From assembly GCF_965228935.1 (NCBI RefSeq), contig NZ_OZ245846.1, positions 1 through 64,000 on the forward strand: DNA of 64,000 nt, in the 5' to 3' direction. Source of the DNA: Ulvibacterium sp965228935. Its GTDB lineage: Bacteria; Bacteroidota; Bacteroidia; Flavobacteriales; Flavobacteriaceae. A program made the translations under genes and the position numbers. Below the pieces are notes generated by a model, which was given only the letters and a program-made list of their open reading frames with translations, did not search any database and was not told the origin of the DNA. Each line of letters begins with the position of its first letter. The first letter of the stretch is position 1. Shown here piece by piece: positions 1-9,290 of the stretch.

Positions 1-186
1 ACCCTCGTTGCCCTTGGAATCCTACCGGAATTGGACGCATTTCCCTTTCCGGGCGGTGCTTTTTTTGATATAGGCATTCCGCTGAACAATGATGCAAAAT
101 GGATAAAAATCTATAGAAACGGCAATCTTCTACTATCGCATGTTATCCCTACTTCCGATTCTAGTTTGACCCTATGCCGGCATTGA
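1..186 (+). CDS. C-terminal fragment of an unidentified protein (cut by window edge)
   Basis: Frame 1 is open from the first base to a TGA at 184-186, giving 61 residues. The fragment is rich in hydrophobic and beta-type residues (for example GGAFFDIGIPLN and KWIKIYRNGNLLLSH), so it could be the end of a beta-rich or exported protein. Its start lies outside the window and I do not recognise a family. The same orientation as the next two genes makes it plausible, but an open frame of this length could also occur by chance. Confidence 0.4.
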   Translation, partial: TLVALGILPELDAFPFPGGAFFDIGIPLNNDAKWIKIYRNGNLLLSHVIPTSDSSLTLCRH

Positions 187-250
187 ATTTACCCCATTTC
201 TTTTGTACCTACTTCACAATTAATACTAACCACGTCTTTTAAAAGGTAAT

Positions 251-613
251 ATGTTTGAAGCAGAAGGAAGTTTTATAATTTATGACAAACAGGGGCCATT
301 GAGCAGTATCATTAAGCAATCTTTAAAAAAAACCAACATCAGCGTATTTCGGTGTAAAAAAATTTCGAACATTGCCGACGCCATTAAATCGAAATCCGGA
401 ATAAAGTTCCCTTTTATACTTTTTGTCTATAATGAAGAATACGAATTGATCGATTGCCTTGCACTGGCCAAATTCAATATTCCTATAGTTTTTGCCCCTA
501 TCGATAAGAACAGTTACGAAAGCTTAAAGCGGGTGAAAGGAATTGAAGTAATGGACGTCTCGACCAGTAAAATTGAATATGTTTCCCAAATCGTGGACTT
601 TTTAAAGTTGTAA
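251..613 (+). CDS. Receiver-like protein lacking the phospho-acceptor Asp
   Basis: This 120-residue protein starts at ATG 251, preceded by AAAAGG. Its alternating hydrophobic strands and helices (SFIIYD, KFPFILFVYNE, NIPIVFAPID, KGIEVMDV) resemble the five-strand receiver fold of response regulators. The acidic pair expected after strand 1 is absent, and the position after strand 3 reads YNEE instead of the usual Asp. If it is a receiver it is a pseudo-receiver, perhaps a protein-protein adaptor. It lies directly upstream of a true LytTR response regulator on the same strand, which fits a signalling role. The receiver assignment is inference from pattern alone. Confidence 0.6.
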   Translation: MFEAEGSFIIYDKQGPLSSIIKQSLKKTNISVFRCKKISNIADAIKSKSGIKFPFILFVYNEEYELIDCLALAKFNIPIVFAPIDKNSYESLKRVKGIEVMDVSTSKIEYVSQIVDFLKL

Positions 614-710
614 TTCGGATAATTAAAACTATATTTTTTCGTTAACTATGTAATTATTAGCCTAATATGATGTATTTTTAAGATGCAGTGCATCCCTATG
701 AAAACCTTTT

Positions 711-1469
711 ATGATGACCATTGTACTAATAGACGATGATATATCGGACATAGAATATTGTAAAAAGTCATTGTCCAAGAACTTTGACTGTTTTGATGAG
801 CCCCAATGCTTTACCGATCCTCTGGAAGGTCTGGAATATTTAAACGAGCATCATCCGGATTTGCTCATTGTAGATGTTGAAATGCCAAACTTGACCGGTT
901 TGGATTTATTGAAACATTTGAAGTCCCCGAACACTGAAGTAATCTTTAGTACGGCGCATGACAAGTTTGCGATAGAAGCCTATCGAAATTTTGCACTTGG
1001 GTTTTTACTTAAACCTTACAGTCAGGCCGAGTTTATCGCCGTAATTACCAAGGCTTTACAACGATTGGCCAGCGGTAAAAAAAAGAATATCAACAGCAAG
1101 TTACTGCTGGATATGCTGGCATTGGAAAACAAGAAAATTGCAATCCCGACTCTGGGATGCACCTATTTTGCCAATATTTCGGATATCGTAAGGCTGGAAA
1201 GTGTGGAGGGCTATGCCAAAATATATTTACAGGACGGAAATATTCATCTGAGTTCCTACGGCATCAAATTTTTTGAAAATTCCTTAACGGCACCTTTATT
1301 TTTTAGGGCCCATAAATCCCATTTGGTAAACATCCAGAAAATAAAGAAGTTCTTCCCGGACGGGACATTGATTCTTGATACCGGAGAGCGCATTCCCGTG
1401 GCAAGGAGGAGAAGAACAAGTTTGTTGGAACTTTTCGATAGCCAGGGCTTGGGAACAAAAGTGGCTTAA
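711..1469 (+). CDS. LytTR-family response regulator (receiver plus LytTR DNA-binding domain)
   Basis: The 252-residue protein has an N-terminal receiver domain (about 1-120) with the acidic pocket D8-D10, phospho-acceptor D55 in LLIVDVEMPN, the S80-T81 switch position and K101-P102. A LytTR DNA-binding domain follows (about 150-245), with the typical FRAHKSHLVN and RIPVARRRR segments. Such proteins receive phosphate from LytS-type histidine kinases and bind direct repeats near promoters. A kinase of that class lies immediately downstream in opposite orientation. The two stop codons overlap in the palindrome TTAA at 1466-1469. Two ATG codons sit side by side at 711 and 714 and either could be used. 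Confidence 0.93.
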   Translation: MMTIVLIDDDISDIEYCKKSLSKNFDCFDEPQCFTDPLEGLEYLNEHHPDLLIVDVEMPNLTGLDLLKHLKSPNTEVIFSTAHDKFAIEAYRNFALGFLLKPYSQAEFIAVITKALQRLASGKKKNINSKLLLDMLALENKKIAIPTLGCTYFANISDIVRLESVEGYAKIYLQDGNIHLSSYGIKFFENSLTAPLFFRAHKSHLVNIQKIKKFFPDGTLILDTGERIPVARRRRTSLLELFDSQGLGTKVA

Positions 1470-4400
1470 TATGGAATTCTAATAGTTACCCGCGTTCCTG
1501 TCTTTACCCCATCCCCAATGTCTTTCAATATGACTTCATAGCCAAATTCCCTTTTCCTTATTTGGTTCAATAATTTTAATCGTTCACGCAATATTTGTGT
1601 GGCGTGGGACTGATGATCCCGATAGGGTTTGTTGTTCTTTTTCGTTTTCGAGATTCCCATCCCGTTGTCCTCAACAGTCAATACAAATTGTTTTGTGGTT
1701 GCGGATTTTTCAATCTTTATAATTATGCTTTTCTCCTTTTGATCGTCTACGAAACCATGTACAATGGAGTTCTCTACAATGGGCTGTAAAATCATGGAGG
1801 GAATAAAAGTACCCTCCATATCGATGTCCGGTCCACTTTGAATCGTCAAAACAATTTCATTTCCACTCTCCGTATTTGTTAACGCCACGTAGTTCTTTAT
1901 ATACTGTATTTCCTTGGAGAGAAGAATCTTATCATTTCTGGTCATATCCAGGGTAAGCCGCATAAGGCCGGAGAAAGTGGCTACATATTTCTCCAGTTCA
2001 AATAATTTGGCGTTTTTAACTTTTCTTCCTATCCTATTCAGCATGTTAAATAGAAAATGGGGGTTCATCTGGGTCCTCAGCGCCCTTCGTTCCAATTCCA
2101 TCATTGCCAGGTGTAACCGGAATTTTTTACGCTCTCTTGAAGTGTAGCCTACCATTCCCAAAATCACTATCCCGAAAAGTATTAGTGCTGCGACCCTTTG
2201 AACCCAGGGTCGTTTGTAAAAGATTTGTGCCACATGGATATCATAGATCAGTTCATTTGAAGATTCCAATCCCGCAGGATTAAACCCTTTGATCCTCAAA
2301 GCGTAATCCCCGGGAGGTATGGACAATAGTTTTAAAGTGGTCTGGTTCCCTAAATCCACCCAGTCATCCATGAATCCATCCAGTTTGTAAGCATATTTGT
2401 TGGTCTCGGTATTATAACAGTCGTTTATGCTGTAGGTCACCGAAAACGAATTTTTGGAATAGGGCAAGCTAAAACTGTAGGAATCCCCGGTTATAACATC
2501 AAGCTCCACTTCCTCTTTCTCATCGGTATCATAGTATCCAAATTGGGTAGGAAATATCCGGATGTCCTTATTTTGGGCCGTATCGGCAATACTGTCAAAC
2601 GCGATCAATCCGTTAACACCCCCAAAGAACAACTTGCCCGTGGAAGATCTGTAAGATGAAATTTGATTGAAATCATTGGAAGTCAACCCCTCTTCAACGT
2701 AAAATGCAGTAATCTTTTTTTGGTCTTTCCCATACCGATAAAGACCATTATGGGTACTGAACCACATATTTTTATGGGTGTCCTCTAAAATTCCCACAAC
2801 GTTCAGATTGGTCAGGCCATCCGATCCGTCTATTACCGTTATTTTTTGCAAATCTTTATCAATTTGTACTGCCCCTTTATTGGTACCTAGCCAAATATTA
2901 TCTTGCTCATCCGTGAAAATTGAATGGATCTTATTTGAAGGAAGAGACAATCCGCTTTTGGTCGAATCTTTATTTAAGTGAATTAGGGTATCGGAATTCA
3001 GATCTTGAATAAAGAGTCCCTGAGCATCGGTACCTATAAAAAGCCTTTCCTTGGTGCTATGGAGGTTCCAAATAAAAAGCTCCTCATTATTAACTACTTG
3101 CGGAATGGGCAATTCCCGGAATTCCTTTTGTTTGGTATTGAATTCATGAAGACCATAATGACTGGCCAACAGCAGGGTAGAATCTGAAGATTCTAGAATA
3201 TCGTAGTAGTGCAAACTGGGCCGTCTCCTATGCGATTGAAAGACATGCATTTCTTCTACTGTATTCTTTACAAAATTTATTTTAAAAAGCCATTTACTCT
3301 CCCCAAGGCACCATGCGGTGGAATCACTGGTTCTCACAAAAGACTTCATGTAGCGCAACTTTAGAGAAGAAACATTATCTGAAGAGATAATTTCTTTTTC
3401 AAATGGGGTCTCGATATACGTACCATCCGAAGGAGTAAGTTTAAAAACCCCCTCATTGGTTGCAGTCAGTATCTCTTTAGTAGGAAGCTCCAAAAATCCC
3501 CTAACATCAATTTTTCGATTCTCACCATAATCAAGGAACCTATCAAAATAATTCTTACTGAACTTTATTTTGCTGATTCGGTCATCACTGGTCACATATA
3601 TGATACCATTTTTATTGATAACAACATCATCTATCAAATTAGGAAATGGTATCCTATTCGTTACTTTAAGATGTAACCCCCTATTCATTTTTACCATTTT
3701 AAAGAACAGCAAGTCCTTACCTGGGTTATCAATACCAATAAAATCTGCATGGTTTTTTAATGTAGGGTAGTTATCTTTTGTAATAGGAATCATCTCTTGG
3801 ATAGGCAGGCTAATGACTTGAACATTCAAATCCTTTATGAAATGGATTCCAAAAGCTTCTCCTTCATAGGTATATTGCGTCTCCAAGGATTTTGAAAGGA
3901 TGTCACCGTTATCCGTAATCAAGAGGCCATCACCACCATTGTATTGCCATTCAGGATGATAATAGCCTGTATGCCTATAGTTCTGCGTTGCAGAAAGATC
4001 CTTTATCAAAACGGTCTTGTCCTTATCCTGGACAAACAATTTACGTCCTTGCCGCACCAGGAATTTACCGCAGCCGATCCTTCTTTCAAATTGCAGATGG
4101 CCCCTCAAAAAATATGCGGAAGCGTCATGCCTTGGTCCCATTCCCTGAACTTGATGTTTTGTTACCTTAAGGGAGGGGCTTACTTCTAAAAGTATATTGT
4201 CGTCACTGGCCCCGGCCGTGATCCACAAGGTTCCATCGCAATCCTCTATAAAGGAGTTTGCCTGAAGTTCCGACCCCTTCACAAGTAATTTAAATCCTAA
4301 GTGATTTGAACTAGCATCCAACCCTTTGTTGGACACAAAAATTCCCATAGTGGTGGATATCCATATCCTTTGCCCGCTATCAATAAAAAAAGCATAAATA

Positions 4401-4651
4401 TATTTCGGCACGTTATCAGCATTTCCTCCCGTTAGGGCAGAAAGAACATTGTAGGTCCCAAAGTCCTTTACCAAACCGTTATAGGTAGAATACCATAGGA
4501 ATCCATCCTCATCCACCTGCATTAAGTTCCTATACTTATGGGATTCCCCATTGGGATTGATTTCAACATCCCGAATGGTATAATCTTGTGCATTCAGCAC
4601 ATTGAAGATAAATAGGTACGCAAAGATGGAATATTTGATTGGACCGTTCAT
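1466..4651 (-). CDS. Two-component propeller sensor histidine kinase (LytS-type kinase core)
   Basis: I place the start at the ATG at 4651 because a clean signal peptide begins there (MNGPIKYSIFAYLFIFNVLNAQ); an upstream ATG at 4729 would add a basic leader. The mature protein is a periplasmic beta-propeller sensor built of repeated 'W(F/L)GT..G' blades, a Y_Y_Y domain (about 680-800), one membrane helix near 822-842, and a cytosolic His_kinase domain. The phospho-acceptor is His865 in MNPHFLFN, and the ATP lid carries QPIVENSIVHG and DNGMGI near 955-1000. The class senses extracellular ligands, often polysaccharides, in Bacteroidota. Its likely partner is the convergent LytTR regulator. There is no receiver fused to the kinase, unlike hybrid HTCS proteins. 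Confidence 0.93.
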   Translation of the reverse strand: MNGPIKYSIFAYLFIFNVLNAQDYTIRDVEINPNGESHKYRNLMQVDEDGFLWYSTYNGLVKDFGTYNVLSALTGGNADNVPKYIYAFFIDSGQRIWISTTMGIFVSNKGLDASSNHLGFKLLVKGSELQANSFIEDCDGTLWITAGASDDNILLEVSPSLKVTKHQVQGMGPRHDASAYFLRGHLQFERRIGCGKFLVRQGRKLFVQDKDKTVLIKDLSATQNYRHTGYYHPEWQYNGGDGLLITDNGDILSKSLETQYTYEGEAFGIHFIKDLNVQVISLPIQEMIPITKDNYPTLKNHADFIGIDNPGKDLLFFKMVKMNRGLHLKVTNRIPFPNLIDDVVINKNGIIYVTSDDRISKIKFSKNYFDRFLDYGENRKIDVRGFLELPTKEILTATNEGVFKLTPSDGTYIETPFEKEIISSDNVSSLKLRYMKSFVRTSDSTAWCLGESKWLFKINFVKNTVEEMHVFQSHRRRPSLHYYDILESSDSTLLLASHYGLHEFNTKQKEFRELPIPQVVNNEELFIWNLHSTKERLFIGTDAQGLFIQDLNSDTLIHLNKDSTKSGLSLPSNKIHSIFTDEQDNIWLGTNKGAVQIDKDLQKITVIDGSDGLTNLNVVGILEDTHKNMWFSTHNGLYRYGKDQKKITAFYVEEGLTSNDFNQISSYRSSTGKLFFGGVNGLIAFDSIADTAQNKDIRIFPTQFGYYDTDEKEEVELDVITGDSYSFSLPYSKNSFSVTYSINDCYNTETNKYAYKLDGFMDDWVDLGNQTTLKLLSIPPGDYALRIKGFNPAGLESSNELIYDIHVAQIFYKRPWVQRVAALILFGIVILGMVGYTSRERKKFRLHLAMMELERRALRTQMNPHFLFNMLNRIGRKVKNAKLFELEKYVATFSGLMRLTLDMTRNDKILLSKEIQYIKNYVALTNTESGNEIVLTIQSGPDIDMEGTFIPSMILQPIVENSIVHGFVDDQKEKSIIIKIEKSATTKQFVLTVEDNGMGISKTKKNNKPYRDHQSHATQILRERLKLLNQIRKREFGYEVILKDIGDGVKTGTRVTIRIPY

Positions 4652-5034
4652 TTGGAGTGAACGGTTGAATGATGAAAAAGTAGAAAATCTTAAGATATTG
4701 ACTTTGATCAAGGTAGAGTAAGAAAACATCAAATTATAATCATTATGATTATTAGCCTTTTAACTCCGATATAATTAAAACGAAATGGCCAACGACCATG
4801 AAATTGCATTCCCTGAATAACCAATGATTCTCGTAAATTTAAATACAAAAACTCATACAGGAGTAAAAACGACAAATTATCTGTTTGAATATAGAAAATT
4901 AGATTAAAACTAGTATCGTCTTAAAATAATGATGATTGCATTTCATTGCTGATTTTTTAGGATTTTAAGGGACTTTGACCCGAGTTAAGCCGTTTGTCAA
5001 AAGGCAGACCTGCCGCTACCCCAACTTATCGCAT
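4652..5034. other. Gene-free region upstream of the histidine kinase
   Basis: About 380 bases of AT-rich DNA lie between the kinase start and the tRNA-Gln terminator. They presumably hold the kinase promoter. I found no convincing open frame, no TAnnTTTG element in good register and no strong hairpin. Confidence 0.5.
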
Positions 5035-5062
5035 AAAAAAATCCCGGTAAAACCGGGATTTT
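5035..5062 (-). terminator. Intrinsic terminator of tRNA-Gln
   Basis: On the minus strand AATCCCGGT and ACCGGGATT pair around a three-base loop, extended by flanking A-T pairs, followed by a run of T. It begins eight bases past the tRNA 3' end, so it would stop transcription of the tRNA. Confidence 0.85.
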
Positions 5063-5070
5063 CAATTCTG

Positions 5071-5142
5071 TTGGCCCACTAGGACTCGAACCTAGAACGA
5101 CTGGACCAAAACCAGCTGTGTTGCCAATTACACCATGGGCCA
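5071..5142 (-). tRNA. tRNA-Gln (anticodon TTG)
   Basis: The minus strand folds as a 72-nt cloverleaf: acceptor stem TGGCCCA with TGGGCCA, discriminator A at 5071, D arm GTGTAATTGGCAACAC, anticodon loop TTTTGGT with TTG at positions 34-36, and a T arm with TTCGAGT. The CCA end is not encoded. It reads CAA and CAG glutamine codons, and a terminator follows directly. Confidence 0.96.
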
Positions 5143-5421
5143 ATTCAAAAAAACATACCGAATCAAGTTCAGTATAAGAGCGTGCAAATTTAAGACAAAG
5201 TTTGGTTTGCACAAACATTTTTATGGACAATCCAGCAAATTTGAACCGGCCCAAACTGTTAATCCTTTATAAAAAATATACCCCTGTCTAGGTTAGATTT
5301 AGTAAATTCGCCGTTATTGTTGCACTGTATAAAAACGTATCCTGCCAAAAAACGGGATTCGTTTAGCCCGAGGTTTTGAAATTGAGTTTTGAGGCCAGGG
5401 TTTACCAAAACCACGGATTGC

Positions 5422-8400
5422 ATGTTTGCAAAAAACTTCGAGAAATGGGACACCATCCTAGGATGGGTCGTTTTTTTTATAGCCTTTATCACCTACGCCA
5501 TCACCGTTGAGCCCACCAGTAGTTTTTGGGATGCTGGTGAATACATTGCCACATCGGCCAAATTACAGGTGGGGCATCCGCCGGGGGCTCCCTTATTGCA
5601 AATGATAGGTGCATTCTTTGCCATGTTCGCCCTTAGCCCAGAGCAAGTGGCAAGAATGGTCAACTCCGTTTCGGGTGTTTCCAGTGCCTTTACCATTCTC
5701 TTCATGTTTTGGACCATAACCAATCTTACCCAGAAGCTAATCGGGAGAAATGGCCCGCTTACCAACAGCAAGGCCATAGCCATACTGGGAAGCGGATTGA
5801 TCGGTTGTCTGGCCTTTACGTATTCCGATAGTTTTTGGTTCAATGCGGTGGAGACCGAAGTGTATGCGATGGCCAGTTTTATCATGGCACTTTTACTCTG
5901 GTTGGGGCTAAAATGGACCGATAACCTGGACAGTCCCCGGGGCAATAAATGGCTGGTATTGATTTCGTTCGTTGTCGGGCTTACCTTCGGCATCCAATTC
6001 ATGGGCTTCCTGGCCATTCCTTCCATCGGCCTGCTTTATTATTTCAAAAAGTATAAGACTACCACGGTCAAGAATTTTTTGATCACCAATATCGTGGTCA
6101 TAGCCATACTGATGCTGGTCTATAAGTTCTCACTGACCTATGTATTAAAACTGTTTGGGTGGAGCGAGGTCTTTTTCATCAATAGTATCGGACTGCCCTT
6201 TAATTCGGGCACTATAATCATGGGACTTGTTTTTGCGGCAGCCTTCTACTTTGGCCTCAACTATACCCGAAAGAACAATTTTAGGATCGCGAATACCATA
6301 GTTCTTTGCCTAATGTTCCTGTTTCTAGGCTTTTCTTCCTGGCTTATGTTGCCCATTAGGGCCAATGCCAATGTAGTTATTAACGAGAACAACCCTGCAG
6401 ATGCTAGGGCTTTATTGGCATACTACAATAGGGAACAATATCCCGGGGTGGACAGTCCCGTATACGGCACTTATTATTCCGATATTTTTGCCCCTCCAGG
6501 TGAGGACAAGGATGAAGCCCCAAAGTATGAGAAGGATGAAAAGTTGGGCAAATACGTTATCGTAAACTATTACAAGGATGCGTTACAAGGCCCCAATCCA
6601 GACCATGTGGGTATCCTGCCTAGGTTGTGGAGCGGTCAGCATGCGGAAAATTATATGCGCTATTTTGGGCCGTTGGACTTTAAGATGACCCAATCCAATG
6701 ATGAACTTCGCAGGGCTGTAAACCAAGTGAAGGATGGGTATGCCAATGGCGAAATAGATGCGGAACAGTATATAAGCTTCCTGAAGCGATTTAGCGAATA
6801 CATAGAGGTACAGCCACCAACACTCTGGCAGAATATCAAATACATGTTGGAGTTTCAATTCGGTTATATGTATTGGCGCTATTTCATGTGGAACTTCACC
6901 GGAAAAACAAACGATGTTCAGGGTAGATACGATGAAAATGGCCGTTGGCTTTCCGGGATTCCCATTGTGGACAGCTGGTTTTTGGGAAGCCAGGACAACT
7001 TGCCCAGTGAAGTCTTGGAGAATAAGGGACGAAACACGTATTTCTTCCTGCCCTTGATATTGGGAATCATCGGTATCCTCTTCCAAATCTCAAAGAACCC
7101 CAAACAGTTTTGGGTGCTCTTCATCTTCTTTATGTTTACGGGCATTGCCATTCAGTTTTATACCAATCCCTATATCTTTCAACCTAGGGAGCGGGATTAT
7201 TCCCTGGTAGGTTCTTTTTACATTTTTGCGCTTTGGATCGGATTGGGCGTGTATGGCCTATTCGATGAATTCAAGAAGTGGTTGACCCCCAAGATTTTGG
7301 CTCCACTCGTTGTAGTGGTATGCCTTCTAGCTGTGCCCACGGTAATGGCCGTACAAAATTGGGACGACCATGACCGGTCCAATCGCTATACCGCATGGTC
7401 ATCCGCCCGGGCCTATCTGGATTCCTGCCAAAAAGATGCCGGGGCCATATTGTTCACCATTGGGGACAATGATACCTTTCCCCTGTGGTATGCCCAGGAA
7501 ATAGAAGGTTTTAGAACAGATGTTAGAATTGTATGTACCAGCCTGTTCGAAACGGATTGGTATGTGGACCAAATGAAACGCAAGGCCTATGATAGCGAGC
7601 CCATACCTTCCCAAATAGCACATGATAAATACCGCTGGGGCTCTCGGGATGTGCTCTACTATCAAGGGCTCACGGATAGCAGATGGAACGTAAAGGACTT
7701 TATCGACTGGCTGGATAGCGATAAACCACAGACCAAGCTAAAGCATATCCTGCAAAAGCAAGGTGCCGATATAGAGCAGTACTCCGAGAACTTTTTAAAT
7801 ACGGTCTATTATCCTACTAATAAAATCCGAATTCCGGTAAACAAAAAAAATGCGTTGGAAAGTGGGTTGGTAAAGGCAAAGGATTCCGCATTAATGGTTG
7901 ATTACATTGATATAGACCTGCCACAGAGCGCCATTACCAAAAAGAGCATGATGATGTTGGATATTATGGCCAACAACGATTGGAAAAGACCCATATACTT
8001 CTCCGGTGGAAGTTTTGACGATGCCGAATTCATTTGGATGAAGGATTATCTACAATTGGACGGCCTGGCCTATAAACTGGTACCCATTAAAACCGAACGT
8101 AGAAATTCCTTTGAGATGGGACGCATAGATACCGAACTTATGTACGACGTGGTAACCCATTGGGAATGGGGCAATTCTGGCAGTTCGGATATTTATCATG
8201 ATACACAGACCAGGATTCAAGGACTTACGTTTAGGAGCAACTTAGCACGATTAATGGAGGAACTCATCAATGAGGAAAAAATTGATAAGGCCAAGGATAT
8301 CATTGAAATAGCAATGACCAATCTGCCCGTGGACTATTTCGGGTATTATACGTTTGTAGAGCCCTTTGTGGATGGTTACTTCAGGGTTGGCGAAACTACC

Positions 8401-8742
8401 AAGGCACGGGAACTCTTTGATAAATTGAAAACAAAGTATCAGGAACGTTTGGAGTACTATGCCGGGGTACCCTTGGATGAACAATATGACCATATTGATG
8501 ACATCATAGCCGACATGGAAGGGTATCGGAGAAATATTGATATCCTTATCTCCAACAACGATAGGGAATTAGCGGAAAAGGAAACGTTGATATTCAACGA
8601 GTATATCGATAAGTTTGCGCATTTTTACAGGGACGATATGCTGGATGAAGGGGCGGAAGCCGAAAGTGATCCCGATCTTAGGGATACCATGCCCCTATCG
8701 GATAGTACTTCCATTGATAGTTTAGAATCCCAAAGTGAATAA
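5422..8742 (+). CDS. DUF2723 multi-pass membrane protein, GT-C glycosyltransferase-like
   Basis: I choose ATG 5422 (1106 residues) over an upstream TTG, because the first membrane helix starts soon after it. The N-terminal half holds roughly ten or more membrane helices. The first periplasmic loop carries SSFWDAGEYIA, an acidic motif like the DxD/E catalytic loop of GT-C enzymes. Further helices lie near residues 550-650, and a long soluble C-terminal part ends in an acidic tail. DUF2723 is shared with human TMEM260, a reported protein O-mannosyltransferase, so a role in transferring sugar from a lipid donor to exported proteins is plausible, though inferred. Bacteroidota members are typically this large. 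The gene stands alone between the tRNA and a convergent gene. Confidence 0.88.
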   Translation: MFAKNFEKWDTILGWVVFFIAFITYAITVEPTSSFWDAGEYIATSAKLQVGHPPGAPLLQMIGAFFAMFALSPEQVARMVNSVSGVSSAFTILFMFWTITNLTQKLIGRNGPLTNSKAIAILGSGLIGCLAFTYSDSFWFNAVETEVYAMASFIMALLLWLGLKWTDNLDSPRGNKWLVLISFVVGLTFGIQFMGFLAIPSIGLLYYFKKYKTTTVKNFLITNIVVIAILMLVYKFSLTYVLKLFGWSEVFFINSIGLPFNSGTIIMGLVFAAAFYFGLNYTRKNNFRIANTIVLCLMFLFLGFSSWLMLPIRANANVVINENNPADARALLAYYNREQYPGVDSPVYGTYYSDIFAPPGEDKDEAPKYEKDEKLGKYVIVNYYKDALQGPNPDHVGILPRLWSGQHAENYMRYFGPLDFKMTQSNDELRRAVNQVKDGYANGEIDAEQYISFLKRFSEYIEVQPPTLWQNIKYMLEFQFGYMYWRYFMWNFTGKTNDVQGRYDENGRWLSGIPIVDSWFLGSQDNLPSEVLENKGRNTYFFLPLILGIIGILFQISKNPKQFWVLFIFFMFTGIAIQFYTNPYIFQPRERDYSLVGSFYIFALWIGLGVYGLFDEFKKWLTPKILAPLVVVVCLLAVPTVMAVQNWDDHDRSNRYTAWSSARAYLDSCQKDAGAILFTIGDNDTFPLWYAQEIEGFRTDVRIVCTSLFETDWYVDQMKRKAYDSEPIPSQIAHDKYRWGSRDVLYYQGLTDSRWNVKDFIDWLDSDKPQTKLKHILQKQGADIEQYSENFLNTVYYPTNKIRIPVNKKNALESGLVKAKDSALMVDYIDIDLPQSAITKKSMMMLDIMANNDWKRPIYFSGGSFDDAEFIWMKDYLQLDGLAYKLVPIKTERRNSFEMGRIDTELMYDVVTHWEWGNSGSSDIYHDTQTRIQGLTFRSNLARLMEELINEEKIDKAKDIIEIAMTNLPVDYFGYYTFVEPFVDGYFRVGETTKARELFDKLKTKYQERLEYYAGVPLDEQYDHIDDIIADMEGYRRNIDILISNNDRELAEKETLIFNEYIDKFAHFYRDDMLDEGAEAESDPDLRDTMPLSDSTSIDSLESQSE

Positions 8743-8901
8743 AATACAACTTCCCTTGCGGAAGAAAGGTAGCTGACTTTCGTTTTAGGTAAAGTAAAGT
8801 GATTATCTTATCCGGTTTGGTTTGGATGTAGCCTGAGTTTTGAAGATGTCTTAGGATAAAAACAAAAGGTTAATCTGTTATTGCTCCCTTTATCGACCTA
8901 C

Positions 8902-9198
8902 TTAAACATACTCGTTAAGTATCCCAATGAGCGTATTGGCATCCTGTTCCCCGCTTTGCCGCCAGACCATTTCGCCCTTTTTATAAATCATCAAAGTCGG
9001 TAATCCCTTAACACGCAAAGCCTGGGAAAGCTCTTTATTTTTATCCACATCTATCTTTATTACCTTTCCCTTATCGCCCAAGGCGGCGGCCACATCCCTA
9101 AGAACAGGATGCATGGCAGTGGATTGTTCGTTCCACTCGGCATAAAAATCCAAAAGAACCGGAACGCTTACGTCTATGAGTTCGCCAAATTTAGACAT
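8902..9198 (-). CDS. Thioredoxin-fold protein without the CxxC active site
   Basis: The 98-residue protein has the full thioredoxin fold pattern: PVLLDFYAEW, VIKIDVDKN and the cis-proline segment GLPTLM (P67), ending in the terminal helix. Where thioredoxin has WCGPC, this protein reads W22-N-E-Q-S26, so both redox cysteines are gone. There is no other cysteine and no signal peptide. It therefore cannot act as a disulfide reductase and may be a binding or chaperone-like member of the family. It is monocistronic, convergent with the DUF2723 gene and downstream of the metallophosphoesterase gene on the same strand, with about 90 bases between them. Confidence 0.9.
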   Translation of the reverse strand: MSKFGELIDVSVPVLLDFYAEWNEQSTAMHPVLRDVAAALGDKGKVIKIDVDKNKELSQALRVKGLPTLMIYKKGEMVWRQSGEQDANTLIGILNEYV

Positions 9199-9290
9199 AT
9201 GTAAATCATTGGGTTATGCGCCAAAAGTAGTAAAATTTGTTAAAAAACACTTGGAAACCCTGTCTTTATAGTCGGAAACGAAGGTTAAAA

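Noticed and set aside
4997..5254. Open frame of 85 codons on the minus strand
   Set aside because: It runs through the tRNA-Gln and its terminator and has no coding character of its own.
5259..6026. Two minus-strand open frames overlapping the DUF2723 start
   Set aside because: They are antisense shadows of the DUF2723 gene; the plus-strand frame has a clear domain and membrane pattern.
6583..7086. 167-codon minus-strand frame
   Set aside because: It lies wholly inside the DUF2723 gene and shows no family features.
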